Origin: Thelephora terrestris
Taxonomy: Eukaryota > Basidiomycota > Agaricomycetes > Thelephorales > Thelephoraceae
Assembly: GCA_015956445.1 (NCBI GenBank)
Contig: WIUZ02000006.1
Coordinates: 1,550,001-1,614,000, forward strand
Length of the DNA: 64,000 bases
Direction: 5' to 3'
The first letter of the stretch is position 1, and each line of letters starts with the position of its first letter. Made by a program: the position numbers and the translations under genes. Of the stretch, positions 21,951-33,431 are shown piece by piece. The notes under the pieces were generated by a model. The model ran no database searches, had not been told where the DNA came from, and saw nothing but the letters and a program-made list of their open reading frames with translations.

Positions 21951-22095
21951 TGAGCTTCGGTGATCAGTGTTGTTGTCAGCGCCTAACTAGGGCGGAATGG
22001 GCTGGGAATTGTTTACCAAATCTGGAAAAGATGACCTTGCGCGATTTAAATTTCATCGACTTGAGAACTAAATATCAAACGAAAGCAAAACAGAA

Positions 22096-22598
22096 ATGGG
22101 ACGACTGAGGAGATCAAGAACCCACAAGGCTCAACGCGACACGCACAGAGCATCCAGGACGAGGGCTCGCACAAAGGATCTCGACCAAATCCAGTTAATC
22201 GACATGGATCCAAAAGTACGCGATCGTCTCTAGCTCCTGCGCGGGGGACATGCTCGAATTGACAGCGGTTCATAGAACAGGGCCAAATTGGAAGCCCAGC
22301 CTCTGGACTTGGAGAAGCCCGGTCTAGCACAACACTACTGCGTTGAATGCGCCAAGTGCGCACATACTACCACTTCTTGTCCCCTGGGAAAACGCTCATG
22401 TGCGACTTTGACAGGTACTTCGAGACTGACAATGCCCTCAGCTCGCATCGGAGAACCAAAGTTCACAAGCGTCGACTGAAGCAGCTGCAAGAGCCTGCGT
22501 ACACAATCGAGGAATCGGAGAGGGCCGCCGGCCTTGGTCGAGACTTGAGACGGCCGAATGTACCCCTGCACGATCCAATGGCAACCTCGCCCGAGTAG
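22096..22598 (+). CDS. BUD20: Bud20/ZNF593-type C2H2 zinc-finger ribosome assembly factor
   Basis: Three exons, 22096-22215, 22276-22355 and 22415-22598, give a 127-residue protein with correct phases and GT-AG introns. The N-terminus is very basic (MGRLRRSRTHKAQRDTH), then DLDQIQLIDMDPK. The single C2H2 finger is split by intron 2: GLAQHYCVECAK, then YFETDNALSSHRRTKVHKRR, then LKQLQEPAYT. Order, length and the finger match yeast Bud20 and human ZNF593. Bud20 is a shuttling factor for pre-60S ribosomal subunit export. The gene appears intact and sits exactly between the two duplicated blocks. It has no second copy in the window. Confidence 0.92.
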
Positions 22599-23045
22599 AC
22601 TGGTATGCTTTGGACTTATAGATTTCAGACCCTATGTCTGACTCCCTTTCAGTCTGTCGTATTGGTATTACCGAGCTGGATCTTATGTCCTGCCTGCCTT
22701 CGAAAGTGCACTTCGCCGAGAGATGTCCTGGTAGCAGTGCCACTCGCCAATTTCCGTGACCCGCCTACCGTATCCGCGACGACGTACACCTCGACCACCC
22801 CGCGTTTGTACTGTATTTCATGCCTGATTCGCTGTCGTCAATCGCACATGGTACATTCGAACGTGTTGGGCCACCTCGCTCCAAATGCAAATTACTGCGC
22901 GACCGGAACATGAGATACCCATTTTTCGCACAAATCTACCCCGCCCCGAGCCCTGAGCTACCCATTTTCGATGAATTTGTGTATTTCTCCCAGACAGGGT
23001 GAGCAAGAAATGCACACAGGAAGACAATGCACCGATACACACCCA
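22599..23045. other. Intergenic region between convergent genes
   Basis: Short frames only. No gene or repeat recognised between BUD20 and the small secreted-like gene. Confidence 0.45.
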
Positions 23046-23336
23046 TCAATACATACCGTTCAACTTGTTGTGGTACCACAAATTGCAAACGTTCTCGTTT
23101 CCCACTGCGTCGCAGAGTCGTTCAAAGGACCACGTTTGATCGTGCACTGCGGTCTTCCAGCCAGCATAGTGCAAGTAGCCTTCACAGATCTTCGGCGAAT
23201 CCGAGGCAGTTACTGTAGTATCCCCCAGTACAAAGATCAACCCGCGTTCATAGGTAACAGTATCTGTCACGGAAGACTTAAGTTGTCTACTAGTACACAC
23301 AGGCTGAGTAGCAGTAGAGGTTGCAAACAAATACAT
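23046..23336 (-). CDS. Small secreted-like cysteine-containing protein next to NLR copy 2
   Basis: An open frame ends in TGA at 23046-23048, with a GTATGT donor-like site just before it, so a last exon could be missing. The protein begins with a hydrophobic leader (FFVALMYLFATSTATQ) and has four cysteines (QPVCTSR, KICEGYL, RLCDAVG, NVCNLWYHN). The start is uncertain. Copy 1 suggests an ancestral ATG about 36 bases upstream (MFHPVQ), but copy 2 has no ATG there, so the internal Met at 23336 is used here. The upstream region overlaps the NLR stop region closely. No family recognised. Its pairing with an NLR in both block copies may only reflect the duplication. Confidence 0.45.
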   Translation of the reverse strand: MYLFATSTATQPVCTSRQLKSSVTDTVTYERGLIFVLGDTTVTASDSPKICEGYLHYAGWKTAVHDQTWSFERLCDAVGNENVCNLWYHNKLNGMY

Positions 23337-23380
23337 CAAGGCCACGAAAAATTGAACGGGGTGAGAAGTTGAGCACTGGG

Positions 23381-26300
23381 TCACTCCAAAAACTCCAGGA
23401 TGACAGCTTCCGGAAGCCCATTGTGTTTCAGCCCAAGAAATCGCCCACTCCATATCCTGTCCCTATGAGATGACCTCCAATGATGCGGTAGCCATAAAAG
23501 TCGCTTCTTGGTGGGGCTCAATACCCATCCATCTTGCGTGACTTCATAACCACACTGCGAACCCCAAGGGGGTGGCTGCTGTGGGCGCATATCCGCACTT
23601 AGGGGCTTCAACGTGGTGGTGCCGGACTCGCGGTCTTCAGTGACTTCCCAACCATTCGCATAAGTTCCAAAGTTACACCAGACCTCGTGTTCACCCAGGT
23701 CGACATGCGAGTACGCGTGAGGGAATGGTTCGAGGCCTGCAAGCAACCTCCCGGTTGACGTGTCATGAATTTGTAGACGATTAGACATTTGCGGGTCATG
23801 AGCATACATGAGCACGACGATGCGGCTGAGATCAGCGGATATCGATTCTTCACGTGAACCGTATAGATGTGGACCTGGGAGATCGAGCGTCGCAATATGA
23901 GCACTGTCCTTGACGCTCGCCCTGGCGCCGACGCAGTTCTCCTCTGGTATGTTCCAAATGATAACTCTCCCCTCGCCGGCGACAGCAACGGCACTCCTTG
24001 TCACCCTCAGGTACATAATCTTCATACTCGCATCAATAGTCAACCGCGTGTCACCAGACTGGAGGTCGCGAATTGTGACTGTGGTTCCCAAGAGGCGCAC
24101 AGATGCTGATAATGCATTTTTTGGGGAGAATCCCAGAATGAAGGAGCTATGACTTTCGTAAACTGGAACATTGGGGGGAGAGAGAATTTGATCTCTGGTG
24201 CGCCACACACGAATTGACCGGTGGCCAGCAGCAACGATTGACTCTCCGTTGGGGGAGAAAAGGGGTTCCGCGCCCGCAGAGGGGAACGTGAGCTTTTGAT
24301 GAAGACCATAGCTTGGGAGGGACCTCTTCCAAACGTAAATTTCTCGACCGACGGTGGATGAAAAGAGGCGACCGTCGGAGGAGAACGACATCTTGAAATC
24401 CTCTGAGGTTGGAATGGGGCCGTGTTTCAGAAGGAACCGGGAATCTCTAACATCCCAGACTGAAACTGTATCTTGGACAGCGAAGGCGAGTTGGGAGAGG
24501 GCGGGAAGGAACAAAAAGTGACTCTGTTCTATATCAGCAATCTCGTCTGGTGTAGCATAAGATTCAGTAATCGCTGGCGTGTGTACCGAGGTGAACTCGG
24601 CTTCCCATATTTCGATAGACCCTGGTTTTACAGTGGCAAAACGAAGACATCCGCCGTGAGTCCAAATCGGAGGTATAATGCGTCCTTCTGGAACATGATA
24701 GGAGCGTGTGTGGGTCCAGGAGAGAAGGTCATAGGTGACGATGGTGAAAGTGAGGGTGGAATCGCGGTATGAACTACCTGAGACTGCGAGTATCTTTCCA
24801 TCCATAGAATACGCAGATGAGAGGAAGTCATCGATGTCCACATCGGAAGAGAAGACAGCACCAACTGGACCACCCGTCTGAACGTCCCAGCTGTTGAGCC
24901 CCTCTTCATAGAATTGGGTTAAGGTGTGACCGTCCGGGGAGAAACTGAGGGAGCGATTTCGAGGTGGATGGGACTCGAAGGTGTTAAGTCGCTCAAGAGT
25001 TGCGACATCAAGAATTTCTGTCACTTCAGATTTGGCGACAGCGATGAACCTATTGCACTGTGACCATGCGACTGACCCCAGAATATGCTCGTGATACATG
25101 GTCGCAGGAATCAGATCCCAAGAGGTCGGTAACCCTTGCACAACCCTTGTTAAGGGACAGGCATGTTGCTCGTACAGCTCGCGTACAATTGACGTTTGGG
25201 GGGATAGGGGAAGCGCTGAGGTATAAATGTGTGGCGCTGACGTGCTGATGACGCCGAAGAACGTGAGTACGAAACGAAAATAATCTCTGGTAAGGTCGAG
25301 AGTTCGTGGCAGCTGGACCCCGCGCGATAAGCTTTCTTAAAACAACAAACGATGAGATACAACATACATCTGACCATTTTTCTATCCTTTCCATTGCATC
25401 AACTGCTTCCCTTGTGGCACCGAGGACACTGAGTACTTCTAGCCAACACAGAAACTTTTCCTCCAGGAATTGGTGCAAGATAGGCGTGATTTTGAGTTTC
25501 TGGGCCGGTCTTGTGTCGTTGAGGTGCTTGTGCCATGATCTACAGGCGTATTCCAACGCTTTGTCGATATGTTGTTCTGCCCTCCAATTGAGGTCCTTGA
25601 CCTCTGTGTTGATGACCCCATCCGGAAGCTTGCACATGTTCCGCTCCAGCCTTTGGTTCATCAGCTCGAGGCAGCCAATCAGGAGTTCCGTGTGTTGATC
25701 AGGAGGGTGGACACAAAACCTCGAATCCGTGCACCGGGTTGGATCGACGATGTAGTCAGGAAAGGACTTGTGGAAGGGCTGGACAGGATGATCGAAGTTC
25801 TCCTGGAGAATGAGGAGCGAATGCACTGATGACAACAGGGGATATACGTCTGCGACATCATCAAAGCCCAGGATTGCAGCGATGGCGGATGGAGAAAGAG
25901 GGTTTGCGGCGAGTATCACAGCACCAAGAACCGACCGGACCTTGGGATCATTCTCTGGGTCGTCGTCACCGAAAGCCTCGCGAAGAATTGTCGTGTAGAG
26001 TGAATCGAGTGTGGCGCCCGCTCCGAGTTTGGTCTTCCCCTCGGACCCGCTCTCCTGCGATCGTATGAGCCGATCCAGTTGTTTTCTGGGGTTCATGTTC
26101 TTGAGGTCAATGAACCTAACCGTGGCAATTGCATAGATGAACAGCCCTGCCGCACGTTCACACAACAGGTCCAGCTGTTCCTCGGTCGGCCAGTCGTCCA
26201 ATCCGCATTGACGGCTCTTGACTTCTGAGCAGTTGTGTTTATAGAACAGCCGTATGTCGCTATTGACTCGACCCGGCTCGACATCGTGGAGGACAAAAAC

Positions 26301-28200
26301 ATCCGTGACCTTGGCCAAAAGTGGGAGACGGAACCCATTTCGAATTCGTGGCTCGGGACGACCTGTGACAAAGAACTTGACTTTCGGGATTTGATCCACA
26401 AATTGGCCAAGGACGGAAAGGATTGCAGAAGCGGGTTCGTCATCTTTGCATTCGTCCAACGCGTCGATCACGATCACCGTTGAGATCTCGGATTCTACAA
26501 GGGGCTGGACAATCAACCTGTTCATCTGGCCGTACAGAGACTCGTGGGCAACCTCTGGGTCCGACCGTACCAGCGTGACGAGGATCGACCGGAATTCGGT
26601 ATGCGTCCGCGCAAGTTGGACGGCCAGGGTGGGGAAGATGAAACGGAGGTCGCTCCGGTCTTCAAAATCTCTGGAGCAGAAGAAGGAAGCACCGAGTCGT
26701 CCCTCTACGAACAACCTCTCCGCGATCGTCTGAGCAATGGTGCTCTTCCCCGTTCCAGCGAGACCGTTCAGCCAGTAAACAGGGGCTTTGTAAGAGTCGC
26801 ATGCCCAGAGCTCGATCTCGTCCAGAATGGTACCGCGGGTCCCCTTGAGACAACGGTTGCGGTTGCCATGGCGGTACTCGGCCTGTCTCGCGCAACGAAA
26901 ATCGTTGAGGGTAACCGCTTCGGCTGCAGAAGGAAGTGCATCAGGGACCCGTCACTGGGAACGATGGAGAGGAAGGCTCTCTAACCCGGGTCCTGCAGAG
27001 AGGTGTCATTTCCTTAAACCAGGCGTAGTTGGGAAAACCTACCATTGATTTCAACACTCGATCTACGGTCCCTGTTTGTCGTGCCATCTGTTATTCCTGT
27101 TAATATCGAAAAGAACGCCCCGTCGTGAACAGACCTGATAGAGGAAAATTACGTCTTGTAGATCTTCGAGGAGCGTAAACAGATCTCCATCACCTTGGAC
27201 ATTATCGGTGAGTCGCTCCAACTCCAGTCCCACGCAGAACAACCGTAGTTGCCCTTCGATACCCTTGAGCTCACTAGAAGGGTGTGTCAGCACTGGGCGC
27301 GAAGGGGGAGGGTCATACCATACTCTATGACTCTATTTCTGCGCCTCTGCTCCGCCACGTCACCTGGGGGAGTCGCAAAAAGTCTATCCAGTGAGGTTAC
27401 ACGTGAGAGGAGCCTCTCAGCCATGTTCTTGATGGTTGCGTACTGTTACTGTGTGGTCAGTCAAAGCAAGACTTCAAGCAGGGAGTCGTGGGCTGACCTT
27501 GCGATCCGCGCAGATATCAGAGATGGTTCTAAGGAGAGATTTGAGCGGACCAAACCCCATTACGCCCTCATTTGCGATATCTGTGTAGCTTATAGAAGCA
27601 TCGAGCGCTGTGCAGCCTTGCTCTGGAACGGATAGGTGCTTAGGAAATACGAGTAGCACAACGATATCAGCGCGTACCCTCCGATGCTATCTCTGGTTCA
27701 GCTTCCCGTATTATATGACCGACGTTTCCTGCTGAAGGGCAAAGACACAGAGATCTAGGTGTTGAACGTCTGCCGATATGACGAGGATTGGTGGCACTCA
27801 CTCATGAGACGGCTCCCTTGTTCGACATCGGAAATCGCTACAACGGTCGAGGATCCTGGTATGGAGGGTTTGGGGACTTCCCTTTCCCTTGTGACGAATT
27901 CGATCCGTGAAGGCTCGGGGTTGTTCTCGTCTAGTGGAACCGGGTCGATCAGTTCGGATTCATAGTAAGGCAACTCCGCTCACCTTTGGGGTCGATATCC
28001 AGTGCTGCTCGGAAGTCGAGCGGACCGACGGCGATGTTAGTTGGGATTCCCAACAAAAGATGCTTCGCAGGATATCCGAGCGATTTCTTGGGCTTTATGT
28101 TGGGTATTAGTTTCTTCATGTTGATGGTGAGACGCAGACGATGTCGATCCGATCTGATTTCGAGTTCAAGGGGAATGGCCACCCGGAAACCTGAAAACAC
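23381..28200 (-). CDS. NACHT-WD40 NLR (NWD-type), copy 2
   Basis: Likely an intracellular receptor whose NACHT ATPase oligomerises on ligand binding by the WD40 propeller. 5' exons (27949-28200) hold LGYPAKHLLLGIPTNIAV. Others hold GFGPLKSLLRTISDICADR, AERLLSRVTSLDRLFA and LLEDLQDVIFLYQ, a helical linker region. The NACHT exon (26923-25366) has GLAGTGKST, VIVIDALDEC and GRPEPRIRNGFRLPLL, then a winged-helix-like region with PFHKSFPDYI. The WD40 exon is 25312-23381 and holds degenerate repeats (SFSPDGHTL, FSPNGESI, NGWEVTEDRE near the end). All large exons are open. The start is unresolved: position 28200 is GTG where copy 1 has ATG. It is divergent from APN2. Confidence 0.88.
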
Positions 28201-28364
28201 GAGATCTTTGACTCAAACGCAGGAATTCAAGGCAAATACAAGTTCGAAATATCTGAACACGGAGAGACTCCGGTGCTAGAAAAAGGACCACGTTTGCATA
28301 GTCCAAGACTCCCTCGGCGCGCGCGGCTCAGCCGCCCTCACTTTCCTCCGTTCTACCACTTCTG
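28201..28364. promoter_or_regulatory. Shared divergent promoter region of NLR copy 2 and APN2
   Basis: Only about 165 bp separates the NLR 5' end from the APN2 ATG. The same arrangement is kept in block copy 1 (18919-19090), including agactccggtgctagaaaaa and ggaccacgtttgcatag words. No TATA box stands out. A shared promoter is inferred from spacing. Confidence 0.5.
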
Positions 28365-30573
28365 ATGCGGATCGTATCCTGGAATATTGTCAGTGAACGC
28401 ATACTGGGCTTTGTAGAAACGGAATAACCCAAGCCAGTAACTAGAACGGCATAAGAACTCTCCCTCAGTATCACCCGTAAGGCCGTCACATCAGTTGCCA
28501 GGGTCTTTCTAAGCAAACGGTATAGATGGAACACTCACAAGTCTGGAGAAGCGATCCTTGACGCAATTGGGGGGGACATAACATGTTTCCAAGGTCAGAT
28601 ATACTGATATATGCGTCATTAAAAGTCGAACTCTAACTCGTTCTTCCGTCTCGCAGAAATGAAATCCTCGAGGTCCGCTATTGGCCGGAGTTTCGCACTC
28701 CCGGATAATTATTATACGTTTCTATCGTTCCCCTCAGGGAAAGGCAAGGGTGGATATAGCGGCGTGTCTGTGTACACCAGATTAACGCCTCGCAAGGCTG
28801 AAGAAGGATTGTCTGGGCTCCTCCAACCAAAACCACCCCTGGATTCGAACGAACGGATATCCAGCGTATACCCTCAGCCACACGAGATTGAATTCATGGC
28901 CGAAGAAGAAGGGAAGGTCCCGCCCACTCTTGACGCGCTGGACGCGGAAGGCCGTGGGCTGGTCGTGGACTTCGGCATGTTCGTCTTGATCAACGTCTAC
29001 TGCCCGAATCTGGCCTCTGAAGAACGAATGCCGTTCAAAATGAACTATCATTACCTCCTACAGGAGAGGGTGCGGCAACTGATAGAGGTAGATCATCGAG
29101 AGGTTATTGTTGTCGGGGATATCAATGTCACCGCGACTCCTGATGACCACTGCGACGGCCATCTACCGAGTAATGAGGCGACATTCTGGGATGCGCCACA
29201 CAGGAAGTGGTTTCGTGATTGGTTGTACCCCCAGGGTCCAATGCATGACGTGATCCGGGCATCCTGGCCTGACAGAAAGGCGATGTATACCTGTTTGTCT
29301 CCCTGTTCGGGGAAAATCAAGAGTCACTGAACACCTTTCTAGGTTGGAACCAGAAGATTGGAGCTAGAGCGACAAATTACGGGACCCGTGTGCGTGGGGG
29401 CCTCCACTCCGTTGCCGTCGAACTTTTACGAAGCTCAAATTTTGCTCTTTTTTCTTTAGATTGATTATATCCTAGTCACCAAAGGTATTCTCCCATGGGT
29501 AAAACACGGCGACATCCAGCCTTCAATAAAGGGTTCCGATCACTGTCCCATCTACATCGACCTCCACGAGGAACTCAACTTGGATGGCCACAGATTCAAT
29601 CTCCGTGAACGAATTTTCGGGAGCGATCCGCCCATACAACCTCCCCGGATTGCGACACAGTATTGGGACGAATTTTCTGGAAAGCAAACGACACTCTCGA
29701 ACTTCTTCAAGAAAGGGGTGCAGCCTCCTCCAACCCAAACCTCCGATGCTACGATGGCCAAGACCTCATCAACCCCCACGCCCGACTCGGATCCGGAGAT
29801 AGTGGAACTTCCTCCTCCTTCCTCGCAAGTGACGAGGACATCTTCCCCTCCGCCGGAAGTCGAACCCAAACAGGCTCGATCGCTGAAACGGAAGGAATCT
29901 CCTTCGTACTCAGCGCCTCAAGTATCCAGGTCCTCATCTTCTGTGACGAGGTCGACAAAGAAACATAAAGCTGGGACAAAATCTGGTCAGACCAAGCTCT
30001 CGTCCTTTTTTGCAACGCCGTCGAGTCAATCAGAGACGAGATCAAAACCGCGACCGTTGGGCGAGGCCGCCGAGGCGGACCACGACCCTTCGCTGACGCC
30101 AACCCAGCAATCCCTCGCCCCCTCACAGTCAGAAGATCCTGAGCAACCGGAGACAACCCAAGCCTCCCTCTCCAATCGCAGCGGATCCTCACAATCAAAG
30201 TCAACCGGGTCCGCCGCGGCATCGTGGTCAACAATCATGGCTCCCCTCGTCGCCCCGCTCTGCACTGTTCATGGGGAACCAACCAAAGAGCTAACCGTAG
30301 CCAAGCCCGGCCCGAACAAGGGAAAGAAATTTTACGTTTGTTCGAGGTTCGTAGTCCTATGTCGTCCTATTTCCGAGGAATGCAGATGCTGAAGAATGTC
30401 TCGGATGCAGGCCAGTGGGTACAGGCTACGACAGAGGCAAGGCAGAAAGGCTCAGAGAAGAAGTGAACCCGCAGTACAAGTGCAACTTCTTCAAATGGGC
30501 GAGCGATGTCAGGAAGGAATCCATGAAAGCCTCCGCTTCGCGATCCCAGTCAAGGTCCCAGCCCAAAGGGTAG
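28365..30573 (+). CDS. APN2: Class II AP endonuclease Apn2 (exonuclease III family) with Zf-GRF
   Basis: Base-excision repair enzyme that cleaves DNA at abasic sites and trims 3' ends. Small exons give MRIVSWNI, then NGIRTLPQYHP, then WNTHKSGEAILDAIGGDITCFQE with the metal-binding Glu. The large exon (about 28655-29290) has GGYSGVSVYTR, FVLINVYCPN and VVGDINVTA. Later come TNYGTR, IDYILVTKGILPW and the catalytic SDHCPIYIDLH. Two PCNA-binding-like motifs follow (QTTLSNFF near 29690 and QTKLSSFF near 29990), separated by a Ser/Pro-rich linker. The C-terminal Zf-GRF has PLCTVHGEPTKE, KKFYVCSR and CNFFKWASD. Stop at 30571-30573. The frame is intact throughout. It is the functional partner of the pseudogene at 19 kb. 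Confidence 0.92.
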
Positions 30574-30639
30574 TGGTCACACTAGGAATTCTTGTTACTT
30601 GTACAGCTTAGCTTCAGTCGTTTTGTAGACATTCATGTT

Positions 30640-30775
30640 TTGGATACTTCTTGGCGGTATTCGTAGGTCCGACGTAATGATAATAGAATAACAGCCAGCA
30701 TACACCCCAGGTGCGTGGCCGAAAGGGGTGGACCCACCGTTCAAACAAAAAGGTGATTCGTTTTGGAAGGGTTTG
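30640..30775 (-). pseudogene. Stub of the Cu-ATPase 3' end (block copy 2)
   Basis: Matches 20740-20835 (shared words caccccgggtgcgtggc/caccccaggtgcgtggc and ggggtggaccca). It encodes only the degraded tail (GGSTPFGHAPG) of the pump seen in block copy 1. The rest of the ATPase is absent, so the duplication breakpoint or a deletion lies at about 30775. Confidence 0.65.
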
Positions 30776-30883
30776 AGAGAATGATATGGGTGGGTCAGAG
30801 AATGTATGAAAAGCTAGACAAGAACACGAAAGCACGATAGCGCGACTGGGGCAAAAGGGATGAGCTCGAGGGAGAGGGTAAAG

Positions 30884-33316
30884 CTACGAAGGTGCCTTGG
30901 TGATCTTCTTTGCCGTTCCGATATTCGTATTATTCACCTGACGAAGCAGATCAGAACATCTGGATGGAAGGTCGATGGGGACAAGGAAAAGGTACCTTGG
31001 TGGCAAATCTCAAGGAACACAACGACTCGTTCATGTGAACGGACAAAGGCGACAGGTTCAGCACCATCAGGGTTTTCGAGTTTCCGCTCAGCGAATGTTG
31101 CAAGAGATACGTCAGCTGGAACGTTCTTTTCGTTAGCAAGGCCAGTCCGGCGGTACTAACGATGAAGAGTCACCTTAGAGTTCCTGTAAGGGATATGCTT
31201 GTCACTCTTTCCCTCTCCCTTCTCACCCAACGCAGCAATAATAACATCCCCAAGAGCACTCAAACTCTTGTTGATATTTTGAGTTTCTTTCAGCCTGTCC
31301 TTGTCGTTCCCAGCCCCGCTCTTCTCGAGTCGTTCGGAACCAGCGAGGTCGACAAGGTTGAGCGTACCTTCGCAGGTATTACCGCTCGCGGAGTTCCTTC
31401 CCGATAACCGGAGAGTAAAGACTGAATGTGAACGAGATGAACGCTCGCTGGAAGGAAAATAATTAGTTTGATTCAAACTGGGAAGTCACGACATACTTCA
31501 TGAGCGTAGCGGCAACTGTGCGCCTGGACTTGGCGAGAGAGAGTAATGACTGTACTTGAGTGGCCGAGTGCAGGGGAACAACGTTGACATCCGTGACTCT
31601 CGTCGATACCTTGTCATGTTTAATCTCGTGTTTCTTCCTGTCCAACTCCCCAGTTCCGAGAAGATCGTTGATGGTCTCGTTGTACTGCAGGATCTCAGTT
31701 AGCAACAACTCCTCGAAAACGAGGTTCAGACTCACAATCTCCAAGAATTGACCTTCCATCTTATACTCCCACCCTTTCTTCCTCATCACCTCCGTAACCT
31801 GGAACACTTGTTCCACCGCACGAGGGATCATCCCTTTGGTCGATTCCGAAAGTCCGCCCTCCATCGTGAAAGATTTCCCGGACCCTGTCTGACCATACGC
31901 AAAAATGCAGACATTATACCCGTCGATACAACTCTGAGCGAGCTGCGAGATATCCTCAAAGACATCCGATTGGGTCGATTGCGGTTCAAAGACCTATGAT
32001 TACCCCCGTAAGCAAAACCGATTCCAGGACATGGAGCGGGTGCTTACCCTGTCGAAGGTGAACTGCCATGTCTCCTTGCGTTCTTGGCCTGTCGCGCTCT
32101 CGCTGGTCGAGCTCAAGACGATCTCCTTGTGATCGAGTCGGTCAGGATACTCGATCATAGCCGTAACCTCCGAAGCGTCCCTTGGTAGCTCTCCAGGTTC
32201 TCCAGTCAGTTCAGAAGGCAACGCCGGTCGTACTCGACAGAACACCCGTATGTTCCCCTTGAGCTCTTGGACCATATTATGCAATCGCCTCCGGGACATC
32301 TCCGCGTCGTGCAAATCCTCTTCCAGTCGTTGGACCTTTCGTTCTGCGTCTTCCAATTTGAGGCGGCACTCGGCAGCTGTAGAGGAATTGGAGTCGGAGG
32401 AGGCTTGGACGGCATTGAGTTGTGCCTGCAAGGCGTTGATCTGTGCCTTCATGGCGACGTGAGTGGTCGATTGTTCGGATATCGTGGCCTTGAGGATCGA
32501 GGAGTTGGTCCTCTCGCGTGAAAGATCTTGAGCGGACAGTCGAAGGTCCTCCTCCAATTCCTGCACCTTCCTATCTCTCTTCCGTATATCAGCTTCGAGG
32601 TCCGCAATCTCCCTCGCGTGTTTCTTCTTGATCAAATCGACTTCGTCCTGGAAGTTCATCAGTTCCCTCTTCTGCGAGACCTCCTGGCTCCTGGCAGCCG
32701 CCAGTTCCCTCGAGAACACAAAGTGGTTAGCCTGGAGCTCTGAGAGTTTCACTCGTTCGGATTCCATGTCGGCCGCGAGCCGAGCGGCGTCGGCAGCTCG
32801 AGCAGACTCGATCAAAGCCACTTGGTTCTGCAGCTCTTGGAGACGGTCCTCATCGTCGGGAGGTGGCGCTTTCGTCCGGCTATACGTCGAAGACACAGAC
32901 CTAACGGTAACGTTCCTGCTAGGAATAGGCGGCCGTGTAGTAGAAGTGCCAAGGCGAGAGGAAACAGCGCTCGATTTTGGTGGTGCACTCGTTGCTCGGG
33001 TGATAATCCGCTGAGGGCCAGTGGTTGTCGTGGTAGGTGGTTTCGAGATTGTGGAGGTGGGTTTTATGGATTGCAAGTTGAGATTGGTCGCAGTTTTCGA
33101 TGGACGGAGCGGGAGTTGTGAAATTGCGGTCGATTCTTGGATGGCAGGGAGTTTCCTGGGTCGATCCTGCTCATCGTCGCCCTGGTTGATAGCCTTTCGC
33201 TTCATACCGGTCATACCGGGGAAAGACGAAGAGGGTACAGAAGTCGTAAAAGAGAAGATGGTCGAGCCCACGCTCTCGTTTTCGCGGTCAGTGTGCAGCC
33301 TAGGCAAGCGGGACAT
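30884..33316 (-). CDS. KAR3: Kinesin-14 (Kar3/Ncd-type) minus-end motor
   Basis: ATG chosen at 33316 ([13 protein letters not shown]), because upstream in-frame Met codons would leave almost no promoter. Stop TAG at 30884-30886. About 740 residues: a basic Ser/Thr/Pro-rich head, a long coiled coil (about residues 150-340, [15 protein letters not shown] to [14 protein letters not shown]), then the kinesin-14 neck and motor start [11 protein letters not shown]. The motor has GQTGSGKS (P-loop), NERSSRSHS (switch I), DLAGSERL (switch II) and a C-terminal SLRFATKV, then [13 protein letters not shown]-terminal motor after a coiled coil defines kinesin-14, which acts in spindle assembly and nuclear fusion. 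Introns are GT-AG and the frame is intact. Confidence 0.93.
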
Positions 33317-33431
33317 TTTGACGTTCGCGTGTTTCGGAAAGAAGAACCACAACCCTCGGTTGAACCCGAACCGCGTTCTCACCATTGTCATGTGACCTTT
33401 GTGATCCTCTCACGTGCCTCCACTCACCACG
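33317..33431. promoter_or_regulatory. Divergent promoter between kinesin and COX23
   Basis: 115 bp between the two start codons. It contains a CACGTG box (near 33411) beside the COX23 start. The regulatory role is inferred from position. Confidence 0.4.

Noticed and set aside
27249-28279. Plus-strand frames such as 27249-27635 as separate genes
   Set aside because: They are shadows of the NLR's minus-strand 5' exons, which match copy 1 exon by exon.
33317-33391. Upstream in-frame ATGs (33391, 33385) as the kinesin start
   Set aside because: They would leave about 40 bp to the divergent COX23 start, and the added residues are not kinesin-like.
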